The notes below the pieces were generated by a model that worked only from the letters and a program-made list of their open reading frames with translations, did no database searches and was not told the origin of the DNA. A stretch of 12,534 nucleotides of DNA from an uncultured Porphyromonadaceae bacterium (GTDB lineage Bacteria; Bacteroidota; Bacteroidia; Bacteroidales; Paludibacteraceae): contig CALEJM010000160.1 of assembly GCA_937898265.1 (NCBI GenBank), positions 1 to 12,534 of the forward strand, given 5' to 3'. The position numbers and the translations under genes are program-made. Of this stretch, positions 1 through 7,770 are shown piece after piece. Positions within the stretch are counted from its first letter, which is position 1; the number at the start of each line of letters is the position of its first letter.

Positions 1-2683
1 GATTAAAACCCGAACCCAGATCTGCAAAAGTACTAATTGCATCCAGACGACGTCGAGCATCCTCTGTCAGCAACTCCTTTTGAGGGGCTACCAAATAACA
101 ATAGGCTTTGCGATTACTACGTCCCACGCGACCACGCAACTGATGCAAGTCGCTCAAGCCGTACAGATTGGCTTTGTTGACAATGATGGTGTTGACGTTT
201 GGCATATCGATGCCCGATTCCACAACGGTGGTTGCCAACAAGAGGCCATATTCGTAGTTGATGAAGTCAAGGATGGTCTCTTCCAACTGTTGCGGCGGCA
301 TCTGTCCGTGACCAATGGCAATACGGATGTCGGGCACCATCTCACGCAGTTTCTCTGCCAAGGCGTAGATGCTTTGAACACGATTGTGGATAAAGAATAT
401 CTGTCCGTTGCGATTCATCTCGTTGACAATGGCGTCACGAATGATTTGTTCGTCCCATTCTATCACCTCCGTCAAGACGGGATAACGGTTGGGTGGTGGC
501 GTATTGATAACGGAGAGGTCGCGTGCTCCCATCAACGAGAATTGCAGAGTGCGAGGTATTGGGGTGGCGGTGAGTGTCAAGGTGTCAACATTCACTTTCA
601 TCTGCTTCAATTTCTCTTTTACGCTCACGCCGAATTTCTGCTCTTCATCGATAATCAGCAGTCCGAGGTCTTTGAATTTCACCTCTTTGCCAACGAGTTT
701 ATGAGTACCGATGAGGATGTCTATCTTGCCGTCTGCCAAGTCTTGAAGGATTGCCTTCATCTGTTTCGTGGTCTTGGCACGCGAGATATACTCTACGCGA
801 CAAGGAAACAGCTGAAGTCGATCGCTAAACGATTTATAGTGTTGCAAGGCAAGTACTGTGGTAGGCACAAGAACTGCCACCTGTTTGCCGTCGGTCACCG
901 CTTTGAAGGCAGCACGAATGGCTACTTCGGTCTTACCGAAACCAACGTCGCCACACACAAGGCGGTCCATCGGCTGCGCAAGTTCCATGTCGTGTTTGAT
1001 GTCGGTGGTGGCTTTCAGCTGATCTGGCGTGTCTTCATAGATAAAAGACGCTTCCAACTCTTGCTGCAGATAGCTGTCGGGCGAGAAGGCAAAGCCTTGC
1101 TTTGACATACGGGCGGCATAGAGTTTGATGAGGTCACGGGCTATGTCTTTGACTTTGCTCTTGGTTCGTTCTTTCAGTCGTTCCCATGCGCCTGAACCGA
1201 TTTTGTTGATGTGAGGTGCTTCGCCCTCTTTGCTCTTATATTTGGAGATGCGGTGAAGTGAATGGATGCTGACGAAGATGATGTCGCCGTCTTTATAAAT
1301 CAGTTTCACGACCTCTTGTGGCTTTCCGTTGATGTCGGTGGTGAGGAGTCCGCCAAACTTACCAACGCCGTGGTCGATATGTACGACGTAGTCGCCCACG
1401 CGGAACTGATTCAATTCCTTCAGCGTCATCGCTACTTTACCAGAGCGTGCGGAGTCGCTCTTGAGGGCAAACTTATGATAGCGGTCGAAAATCTGGTGGT
1501 CGGTGAAGAAGCAGAGCTTCATGTCGTGGTCGATGAATCCTTCGTGCAAGGTCTTCAACACTGGCGTGAAGGGAAGGTAGTCGCCACGATCTTTGAAGAT
1601 GGCTGCGATACGGTCGGTCTGTTTCTTACTGTCGGATGCTATATATATATTGTATTGCTCACCGAGGTAACGGGAGAGGGAGTTGGATACGAGGTCGAAG
1701 TTTTTGTGAAACAGCGGCTGAGGCAGTTGGTTAAAGGTGATGGTCTTGGAGGTTGAGATACTGCTCTTGCCCTCTGTCACACAACGGAATTGGTCTATCT
1801 GTGTCAGATAGTCTTCGCCACACATCAACCGATGGGTCATGGAGGCGGTGTTGGCGTATTGATTCGCTTTCACGAGGGCTTCGTCGTAGATCATATCGAT
1901 GCGCTCTCGCTGCAGCTGACTGTTTTTGAGGTAGAGAACGGTGGATGTTTTGTCGGCAAACTCCAACAGCGAGACTTGTTCGCCGTCGATGGTGTCGATA
2001 TTCGGTACGATGGTGATTTTCTGCTGTTTCTCTACCGAGAGTTGTTTCTCGATGTCAAAGGTACGGATGGAGTCAATCTCGTCGCCAAAGAAGTCGATGC
2101 GGAACGGTTGTTCGTTGGCGTAAGAGAAGACGTCGAGGATACTGCCACGCAAGGAGTATTGTCCTGGTTCATAGACGAAGTCCATGGCTTGGAAACCATA
2201 CGATTCCAATCGCTCTACAAACTGCGAGACGCTCACTTCTTCACCAACGGCAAGTTCCATCTTGGCATCGTTGAAGCCCGAGGAGGCAACGACTTTCTCT
2301 ATCAGAGCATCGGGAAAGGTGACTACGACAACTGGCTCCGACTGCTGCAGTCTTGCCAAGGTATCGGCACGCAGTATCTCGTTGGCGTCGTCGATGGCAC
2401 CGTGTTTGTGGATATTGCGATAGGCAGAGGGGAAGAACGCTATCTCGTTGCGGTCGAAGAGTTGTGAGAGGTCGTGATAGCAGTAGGCTGCATCGTCTTC
2501 GTTCTCCATCACCACGATGATGTTATGGCTGTTTTGGGCGTGGAGCATGGCAAGGAGCAGCGAACGGGCAGAGCCCTGCAGTCCCTCAACCATCAGATTG
2601 CCTTTACGGTTTTGAAGCCAACCGCATGCCTCTTTGACAAACGGATGCTTCTTGTAAAATTTCAAAAATTCAGATATTTCCAT
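1..2683 (-). CDS. mfd: Transcription-repair coupling factor Mfd, 3' end cut by window edge
   Basis: ATP-dependent DNA translocase that removes RNA polymerase stalled at lesions and recruits UvrA for nucleotide excision repair. The frame is open from the ATG at 2683 to the left edge, giving 894 residues; the family is usually about 1100-1200, so roughly the last 200 are missing. Visible parts in order: a UvrB-like N-terminal module with FRIDFFGDEIDSIRTFD near residue 190; the RNA polymerase interaction domain beginning at GDYVVHIDHGVGKFGG near 428; Walker A GDVGFGKT at 578-585; DEEQ box at 679-682; TATPIPRT near 705; and helicase motifs V/VI, with VVESGIDMPN and HQLRGRVGR, towards the left edge. 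The frame was spot-checked at four places and shows no shift. The start follows a promoter -7 box (2757-2764) and has no clear Shine-Dalgarno sequence. The RAYT gene lies immediately upstream on the same strand. Confidence 0.97.
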   Translation of the reverse strand, partial: MEISEFLKFYKKHPFVKEACGWLQNRKGNLMVEGLQGSARSLLLAMLHAQNSHNIIVVMENEDDAAYCYHDLSQLFDRNEIAFFPSAYRNIHKHGAIDDANEILRADTLARLQQSEPVVVVTFPDALIEKVVASSGFNDAKMELAVGEEVSVSQFVERLESYGFQAMDFVYEPGQYSLRGSILDVFSYANEQPFRIDFFGDEIDSIRTFDIEKQLSVEKQQKITIVPNIDTIDGEQVSLLEFADKTSTVLYLKNSQLQRERIDMIYDEALVKANQYANTASMTHRLMCGEDYLTQIDQFRCVTEGKSSISTSKTITFNQLPQPLFHKNFDLVSNSLSRYLGEQYNIYIASDSKKQTDRIAAIFKDRGDYLPFTPVLKTLHEGFIDHDMKLCFFTDHQIFDRYHKFALKSDSARSGKVAMTLKELNQFRVGDYVVHIDHGVGKFGGLLTTDINGKPQEVVKLIYKDGDIIFVSIHSLHRISKYKSKEGEAPHINKIGSGAWERLKERTKSKVKDIARDLIKLYAARMSKQGFAFSPDSYLQQELEASFIYEDTPDQLKATTDIKHDMELAQPMDRLVCGDVGFGKTEVAIRAAFKAVTDGKQVAVLVPTTVLALQHYKSFSDRLQLFPCRVEYISRAKTTKQMKAILQDLADGKIDILIGTHKLVGKEVKFKDLGLLIIDEEQKFGVSVKEKLKQMKVNVDTLTLTATPIPRTLQFSLMGARDLSVINTPPPNRYPVLTEVIEWDEQIIRDAIVNEMNRNGQIFFIHNRVQSIYALAEKLREMVPDIRIAIGHGQMPPQQLEETILDFINYEYGLLLATTVVESGIDMPNVNTIIVNKANLYGLSDLHQLRGRVGRSNRKAYCYLVAPQKELLTEDARRRLDAISTFADLGSGFN

Positions 2684-2756
2684 CTTAACCTGTGACCAAA
2701 TAAGAACGGGAGGGAAGACCGCAGTCCGCCCCCCTTCAAAGGTGTAAATGATGGTG

Positions 2757-2764
2757 CAAAGATA
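2757..2764 (-). promoter_or_regulatory. Bacteroidota -7 promoter box for mfd
   Basis: On the minus strand this reads TATCTTTG, an exact match to TAnnTTTG, followed by CACC. It lies 74 bases upstream of the mfd ATG and only 7 bases past the RAYT stop codon, so mfd probably has its own start site near 2750. I do not see a convincing -33 TTTG at 19-21 bases upstream. Confidence 0.6.
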
Positions 2765-2771
2765 CTACTTT

Positions 2772-3905
2772 TTATTGATTACCCACTATCTTCTCTGCAA
2801 GGGCATTTAGGAAGAGGCATTGCCCTCGTGATATTGTAGTCCGTGCCATGTGATACTGCCACGGACTCACCATCAGCAACGTACCCGACGAACAGACTTC
2901 GAAGAGTTCGCCTGTCGGCTTATACAACGGAGGAAAACCATTCTCACAAATCATGATGACTCGATAACCACGACTCATCGCCTCACGAATCACCTCTTTC
3001 TCTCTCGGGGCGATGGCAGCACTCACCAACACACCACCCCGTTCTCCGCATGCCAGCCACGACTCACGCAGCTGCTCATTCTCCTCATCAGTATACCGAC
3101 GATGAACGATGACCGCCATCTTATCGGGGATGTCCAACAAGAAACGATTGCCGACAGCCTGACAACACTCCCCTGCCACCTCCAATCCAGAGACAACGGT
3201 AAACAGCTCTGGATGTTGCCGTTTCACCATCAGCCGCCGCGGGTTGTCGTCAAGATAATGCTTCCAACGGTCCAGTTGTCCCTCTTTCAGCAGAATCTTA
3301 TCATTATACCCCGCCTCAAAAAGAACTGGCAATCGCCCTTCGGGAAAAGCCGAAGGCACTGAGGCCACCGTTCCCGCTGCCTTTCCAAAGTCTGCTCCAC
3401 CGTTGCCTCCGTTCCCTTGGTTTTCGCCGCCTCTGTTCCCAGGGCGTCCGCCCTGGGTTTCCCCTTTGCCTTTTCCTTGCGCGGACGCGCAAGGAACTGT
3501 AACCCCGAGGCGCAGGGCGGCTTTTGAACAGCCGCCCTTAAAGCCAGCCACCACCATCCCCAGGTGTTTTCCTGCGGGGAGGTCCTCCTTCACCCGAAGG
3601 ATAAGGTGAAGATGGTCCGGCATGATGCAGAGTTTCCAAACCTCGACCTGCGGATAGTAGCGCGAGATCTTCTTTATCTCCTCCTTCTGGATGGCTTCTC
3701 CCAAAGGTGAAAGCTCTACATAGGCGGAGGTGTTGTCATTAGTCGCGTTCTTCAGCTTACCGAACAGCGGTCTACGACCGCCGACCACCAGCGTCAACAT
3801 ATAGGTACCTTTTCGGCTATAGTCGTGCCACGGTGTTCGGCGCAACATAGAGTGTTTTGTCTCGCAGACGACGATGCCTTTCGCTATTGCTTCTTCTCTT
3901 GTCAT
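2772..3905 (-). CDS. REP-associated tyrosine transposase (RAYT, Y1/HUH family) with extra C-terminal domain
   Basis: A single-strand DNA endonuclease-like protein of the Y1 transposase family, of the kind associated with REP palindromes. The ATG at 3905 lies 19 bases past a TAnnTTTG box. The N-terminal part (1-130) carries MPDHLHLILRV, with the metal-binding pair H98 and H100, then KHLGMVVAGFKGGCSKA. The segment GYNDKILLKEGQLDRWKHYL at 199-218, followed by DDNPRRL, is the usual tyrosine helix region of the family; Y200 and Y217 are candidate nucleophiles. Between them, residues about 135-193 form a Gly/Gln-rich low-complexity insert encoded by palindromic DNA. Residues about 240-377 are an additional domain, with RRYTDEENEQLRESW, GGVLVSAAIAPREKEVIREA, GYRVIMICENGFPP and a C-terminal TRxQCLxLN-like segment, that resembles a DprA/LOG-type Rossmann fold. 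That last assignment is inference. I see no terminal inverted repeats of a mobile element around the gene. Confidence 0.85.
   Translation of the reverse strand: MTREEAIAKGIVVCETKHSMLRRTPWHDYSRKGTYMLTLVVGGRRPLFGKLKNATNDNTSAYVELSPLGEAIQKEEIKKISRYYPQVEVWKLCIMPDHLHLILRVKEDLPAGKHLGMVVAGFKGGCSKAALRLGVTVPCASAQGKGKGETQGGRPGNRGGENQGNGGNGGADFGKAAGTVASVPSAFPEGRLPVLFEAGYNDKILLKEGQLDRWKHYLDDNPRRLMVKRQHPELFTVVSGLEVAGECCQAVGNRFLLDIPDKMAVIVHRRYTDEENEQLRESWLACGERGGVLVSAAIAPREKEVIREAMSRGYRVIMICENGFPPLYKPTGELFEVCSSGTLLMVSPWQYHMARTTISRGQCLFLNALAEKIVGNQ
3337..3601. repeat. Cluster of REP-like palindromes inside the RAYT gene
   Basis: Read on the plus strand. Hairpins in order: 3337-3356, CCTTCGG and CCGAAGG with a 6-base loop; 3438-3457, CCCAGGGCG-TC-CGCCCTGGG, 9-base arms; 3473-3496, TTCCTTGCGCG-GA-CGCGCAAGGAA, 11-base arms; 3514-3538, AGGGCGGCT and AGCCGCCCT with a 7-base loop; 3558-3579, CCCCAGG and CCTGCGGGG with a 2-base bulge; 3586-3601, TCCTTC-ACCC-GAAGGA. 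The second and third share the 8-base centre GCGTCCGC in opposite orientation (GCGGACGC in the third), which gives an inverted pair like a BIME. All lie within the open reading frame of the transposase, so they are translated, mostly as Gly, Gln, Arg, Lys and Pro. Confidence 0.75.
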
Positions 3906-3924
3906 GAGGGTTGTTTTTCTGGTG

Positions 3925-3932
3925 CAAATCTA
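3925..3932 (-). promoter_or_regulatory. -7 promoter box for the RAYT gene
   Basis: The minus strand reads TAGATTTG, an exact TAnnTTTG match, followed by 19 bases and the ATG at 3905, so the leader would be only about a dozen bases. No clear TTTG is found at the -33 distance. Confidence 0.5.
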
Positions 3933-4015
3933 CGATTTTTTGAGTAAACTTTCGGCAGCGGCGAGGGTCTAAGAAAAGGCGAGCAAAAGAGAAGGAAAAA
4001 AACACGGCGAAACGC

Positions 4016-4046
4016 TTTGTTATTCAAGATATTTTTCCTAATTTTG
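4016..4046 (+). promoter_or_regulatory. Bacteroidota sigma-ABfr type promoter for the T9SS cargo gene
   Basis: TTTG at 4016-4019 and TAATTTTG at 4039-4046 are separated by 19 bases, matching the TTTG-N19/21-TAnnTTTG consensus known for Bacteroides housekeeping promoters. The start site should be near 4053, leaving a leader of about 130 bases before the ATG at 4185. Confidence 0.7.
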
Positions 4047-4065
4047 CGCGTTCAAAGAATACTAT

Positions 4066-4127
4066 CAAGTGAACACATATAAGTAATTATGTGTTAAAGA
4101 CTTAACTACAATAAATACGTTCACTTG
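4066..4127 (+). promoter_or_regulatory. Structured 5' leader with nested inverted repeats
   Basis: Within the predicted leader of the cargo mRNA, CAAGTGAAC (4066-4074) and GTTCACTTG (4119-4127) are perfect complements and would close a multi-branch fold. Inside are AACACATA (4073-4080) with TATGTGTT (4088-4095), loop of 7, and GTTAA (4093-4097) with TTAAC (4102-4106), loop AGAC. The two inner hairpins overlap by three bases, and the first also overlaps the outer arm by two, so small rearrangements or alternative pairings are needed. I do not recognise a known riboswitch class. Alternatively the outer repeat is a DNA operator. Confidence 0.45.
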
Positions 4128-4184
4128 TTACAGTTTTGACTATTATTTATTAAAGTATTACATAATTTTAAAGACTAAAAAACA

Positions 4185-7100
4185 ATGAAGAAATCTCTAC
4201 TCTTCACACTCGTCATGGCTTTACTTTGCCTTTTCGGCAACGTGAAGGCACAGACAACCCCAGAAGCGATAGCGCCTGGCAATGATGGCGTGCTTCCCTT
4301 CTCCTTCCCGAATTCTACTACTGTCCTTGTGTGGACAGGCGAAGGTGCAGACAACAACTGGACAACAGCTGCCAACTGGATGGACGGCACGAAGTACAAA
4401 CTTAAAAACTGGAACAATCACACAATTGCTAACTGTGATGTCTTTATCCCAGAAAATGTAGATGGTAAATATCCAGTTTTGACTAGTGATCAAACTTGTA
4501 ACAGAATCTATTTGGCTTCTGGTGCTATGTTGGGCAACCAATTCTACCTTTCAGCAACATATGGTTGGTATACCGACATTGTAATCCCAACCAACTGTTG
4601 GGTATTACTCTCAAGCCCACTCACCAACACCTATACTGGCGACTTCTTTACTGCCATTCAAGGCGGCAAATACTATGGCCCTTGGGATGGTTCTCTGTAC
4701 GACGGCGTCAACGGAAACAGTGGCCCTAACCGCAACTTCCCTTCTGGCATCTACCAACGCCTTTTCTCTTCTTATATCACTATCGACCATCTCGGTCTTT
4801 ATTTCTGCCGCTACTACGAATCTGCATGGTCATCACCAACCAACGTAATGACTAAAAACTATCAAGTTGCAGAAGGTTTTCAGGTTTTGGCAAGAGACAT
4901 GAACAACACACAGTTCGCCGACTTCCACTTCCCATCAGCAGAAGACACCTACTACTTCTACAGCACAAGTGGCAACAAACTGACCAACAACCCACAGGCC
5001 GTTTCTCACACAGAGTCAAATCGTCCAGCCTATAACGCAAGCGTTATCCGCCCAATGATTACTCGTGAGACTCCAAACGATGCTACAGTTCCACCGATGT
5101 TTGCTGTTGGCAACCCAGCCTTTGCAAAGCTCAACATCGCAGAATTCTTGAAAGAGAACGCAACAGGCGGCAACATCACCCCATTCCTCTATAAACACAA
5201 CGAAGGCAACATCAATAACATCGTTGGTTCTGAAACCATCTACTACTTGGACCTCAACAACAACACTCTCTATACTGTAAATGCCACTGCTTCTGACACA
5301 GAAATTCCTTCTGTGAACAACACTACACCAGCAAATGGTGCTGTGATTGAACGCAACAGAGGTTTCCGCGTAATGGCAGGTAAAGCCGAAGTAAAATGTA
5401 TCGAGCCAGATTTGTTGGGTGTATATCAAATTGACCAAATAGCACCGGCTCATCCTCAATACAAAGATGGAGATTCCAACATACAAACCAACGAATCATT
5501 AGGCGCTGCAGCAAGCCAAATGACAATTGCCACTGGTGAAACTCCTGACGAAGTACTTATTAGCAATTTTGCCGGTTGGGGTGTTGTTAAAGGTATCATA
5601 AACACAGCCAACCACACTATTACTATTGCTGGTGGACAAGAAGCTTCCATGATTTCAGGACGCGGTCAAAAATATTCTTCTGGTTGGAGTTGCTCTAACC
5701 GATTGGCACTTTATACAATGGGTTCAAACGACCAAGAAATAGAATTTGGTGAATTAACAAACATTGAAACAGATTTTCCTGGCAATAATTTTTCCACAAA
5801 AACAATACAATCACAAGTTGCAAATAATGTTAGTGAGTCAAATGCTATAACTATCCAGTACACAATTGATCCCATAACCCAAGAAGTATCCTTCCAAACA
5901 ATTAATGCATTTGCTATATACCCTAGAGATCGACATTATACTCTCCAAAGTAACATATATACGGTTATTGTGGTAAGTTGGAATAATTTGATTTATGCAA
6001 CACCTTGGATTTGTTTTAATAGATATGCAGGCAAAAAGGTATTTACAGCCAATTCAACTTCATCCCAATATATCAACACAAATTTCTTCGGAACTTTTAG
6101 ATATCAAATTAACGACAGAAATTCTTGGAATGTAGCAAGCAACAACTCATATCACCAATTCACAATTAGTCCAATTGCGGGTAAATTTGATGTAGTTGAA
6201 ATTAAAGGTTTTTATCCAAACAATACCACAACTATTATTAATGGTAAAATTGAGGCAAACAATGGAACTTATAGTCTTATAATTCCAAAAGGACAAAGAG
6301 TATACGAATCAGGAAACATAACAAATGACTACTTTATCTATGATGAAAGTCAAGATGATGTGATAATTAATTTGAATTCCAACGGAGACTTTAGTTTTGC
6401 TAAAAGAGTTATGGTTACTCGCTTGAATAGTGTATCTAAAAGTTGGGGACTGTTTGACTGGACGACTGTTTCTGGATTCAAGACTTCCACAGCCCTAACC
6501 AAAACTGCAGATTGGAGTGGCGTAGTTACCGACCCAACACAAATTCAGATTGGTAGCAACAAGAACAGCATCTCACTTTATTTTAATGAGAACATGTTCA
6601 CTGTTGGCAACAACACAAGTGCACATGCTCCACGTCGCACAGCTGCTCAAGGTAGCAATGCTGCTTCTATCAAGGCAAGCTACAACGACAACGACATCAA
6701 CACTATCTTGCTCCGCAACCAAACAGCCTACAACGGTTATAACCCAGCAGAAGACGCCGCTCTCGTTGATATCGACGACGAAGCATTCAGCATCTCAACA
6801 GTTGCAGGTTCTTTCCGTTGCGTTGTCAACGCTATCAACGACACAACCCGTTGCCAAATCGTGTTGACTGGTGTGAATGGCGATGTTGACTTGGTATTCG
6901 ATAACTTGGCTGCTCTCGGCGAGAATGTTCGTCTGTTCGACGCTAACGACAGCACCTTCACCGCTCTCAACGGCAACCACGCTACCGTTACAGTAAACTT
7001 CGGTGTGAACGACTCACCACTCCGCTACTCTTTGGTTTGGGACTATACCCCAATCATCGCAGGCAACGAGACTCTCACAGCAATCGACTTCACAGCATTC

Positions 7101-7301
7101 TCTCCTGCTAAAGGCGAAGTAAAAGTGATGAGCAACGAATTGCTGAAAGGTGTTCGCGTATACAACGCAGCTGGTCAACTCATCACCTCAACCAACGCTA
7201 ATGCCAACGAGGTTTCATTCTCCAACCTCCTCTCTGGCATCTATGTCATCGAGGCTTACACCACCAACGGTAAGGCAACCAAGAAGGTTGATGTGAAATA
7301 A
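4185..7301 (+). CDS. Large secreted protein with T9SS type A C-terminal sorting domain, function unknown
   Basis: A 1038-residue exported protein. Residues 1-22 are a signal peptide (MKKSLLFTLV start, hydrophobic core, cleavage after KA before Q23). The mature start carries VLVWTGEGADNNWTTAANW (47-65), an N-terminal pattern common in large Bacteroidota surface proteins, followed by VFIPENVDGKYPVL. Residues about 973-1038 form the T9SS sorting domain: a KGEVKVM strand, then LLKGVRVYNAAGQLI and LLSGIYVIEAYTTNGKA before a C-terminal KKVDVK. The protein would be carried over the outer membrane by the type IX system and anchored or released, with the domain normally cleaved. No enzymatic motif was found, and the composition is rich in Asn and Thr. 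Bases about 5410-6480 (residues about 410-765) are markedly AT-rich compared with both flanks, suggesting a recombinant core. The next gene follows after 46 bases with no terminator between. Confidence 0.88.
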   Translation: MKKSLLFTLVMALLCLFGNVKAQTTPEAIAPGNDGVLPFSFPNSTTVLVWTGEGADNNWTTAANWMDGTKYKLKNWNNHTIANCDVFIPENVDGKYPVLTSDQTCNRIYLASGAMLGNQFYLSATYGWYTDIVIPTNCWVLLSSPLTNTYTGDFFTAIQGGKYYGPWDGSLYDGVNGNSGPNRNFPSGIYQRLFSSYITIDHLGLYFCRYYESAWSSPTNVMTKNYQVAEGFQVLARDMNNTQFADFHFPSAEDTYYFYSTSGNKLTNNPQAVSHTESNRPAYNASVIRPMITRETPNDATVPPMFAVGNPAFAKLNIAEFLKENATGGNITPFLYKHNEGNINNIVGSETIYYLDLNNNTLYTVNATASDTEIPSVNNTTPANGAVIERNRGFRVMAGKAEVKCIEPDLLGVYQIDQIAPAHPQYKDGDSNIQTNESLGAAASQMTIATGETPDEVLISNFAGWGVVKGIINTANHTITIAGGQEASMISGRGQKYSSGWSCSNRLALYTMGSNDQEIEFGELTNIETDFPGNNFSTKTIQSQVANNVSESNAITIQYTIDPITQEVSFQTINAFAIYPRDRHYTLQSNIYTVIVVSWNNLIYATPWICFNRYAGKKVFTANSTSSQYINTNFFGTFRYQINDRNSWNVASNNSYHQFTISPIAGKFDVVEIKGFYPNNTTTIINGKIEANNGTYSLIIPKGQRVYESGNITNDYFIYDESQDDVIINLNSNGDFSFAKRVMVTRLNSVSKSWGLFDWTTVSGFKTSTALTKTADWSGVVTDPTQIQIGSNKNSISLYFNENMFTVGNNTSAHAPRRTAAQGSNAASIKASYNDNDINTILLRNQTAYNGYNPAEDAALVDIDDEAFSISTVAGSFRCVVNAINDTTRCQIVLTGVNGDVDLVFDNLAALGENVRLFDANDSTFTALNGNHATVTVNFGVNDSPLRYSLVWDYTPIIAGNETLTAIDFTAFSPAKGEVKVMSNELLKGVRVYNAAGQLITSTNANANEVSFSNLLSGIYVIEAYTTNGKATKKVDVK

Positions 7302-7347
7302 TCTCAGTTCCGAAAAACGACAATCATCCAATTAGATATTGAACACA

Positions 7348-7701
7348 ATGAATCATAAAATTTTATTTGTTGCAATCTTGATGCTCTGCGCTTGCGCAGG
7401 CATCAAGGCTGCCAACTACACACCATTTGATGATGTAACCACAGCCGACGGCATCTACCAACAAGGCAAAGCCGTAACTCCTGGCACCAACCAAAATGCT
7501 GCAGCATTTAACGACACCTATGTTCCTTTTGGCACAGAGAACAACAACGGTGGAACTGTAAATGCAGGAGGTAACAGTCTTGACGACTTAGGTTATCCAA
7601 CTGGTGTATCAGACCCTATCAACGGTGGTTGGTATGTAGTAATCAGTCTTGCTTGCCTCTTGGCAGCAATTCGCATAAGAAAAGTGATGATTGAAGAGTA
7701 G
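7348..7701 (+). CDS. Small secreted protein with C-terminal membrane anchor and basic tail
   Basis: 117 residues from the ATG at 7348. A TTG three codons upstream (7339) is possible, but the ATG puts the signal peptide in the normal position. Residues 1-20 are a signal peptide ending GIKA; the sequence LMLCAC also offers a weak lipobox-like alternative. The mature middle is short, polar and Asn/Gly-rich (NENNNGG-like). The C-terminus has the tripartite form of a surface-sorting tail: a conserved-looking GYPTGVSDPINGG turn (82-94), a hydrophobic helix WYVVISLACLLAAI (95-108), and the basic cluster RIRK. It lies 46 bases after the T9SS cargo gene and ends just before the shared terminator, so the two are probably cotranscribed. 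No enzymatic motif is visible. It could be a partner, anchor or assembly factor of the cargo, but this is inference. Confidence 0.75.
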   Translation: MNHKILFVAILMLCACAGIKAANYTPFDDVTTADGIYQQGKAVTPGTNQNAAAFNDTYVPFGTENNNGGTVNAGGNSLDDLGYPTGVSDPINGGWYVVISLACLLAAIRIRKVMIEE

Positions 7702-7730
7702 AGAACAACAATCAAATCACTATAAACGGG

Positions 7731-7770
7731 AATGGCTCACAACAAACATTGTGAGCCATTTCTTATTTTA
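7731..7770 (+). terminator. Intrinsic terminator of the secreted-protein operon
   Basis: Perfect 12-base arms AATGGCTCACAA (7731-7742) and TTGTGAGCCATT (7749-7760) with loop CAAACA, followed by TCTTATTTTA. It is 29 bases after the stop of the small protein gene and ends the two-gene unit. Confidence 0.9.

Noticed and set aside
80..2695. Long plus-strand open frames (80-1105, 1262-1756, 1790-2467, 2474-2695)
   Set aside because: They are antisense to mfd, whose minus-strand frame is open throughout with all helicase motifs; none of the plus-strand translations has a recognisable domain.
3337..3601. CRISPR array
   Set aside because: The hairpins differ in sequence and spacing and lie inside a coding frame; there are no identical direct repeats with regular spacers.
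2850..3609. Plus-strand frames of 170 and 68 residues over the transposase gene
   Set aside because: Antisense shadows of the RAYT gene; the proline-rich one merely reads the palindromic GC-rich insert on the other strand.
2684..4184. Complete insertion sequence around the RAYT gene
   Set aside because: No terminal inverted repeats or target-site duplications are seen; both flanks hold promoters of neighbouring genes. RAYTs are normally single-copy and not self-mobile.
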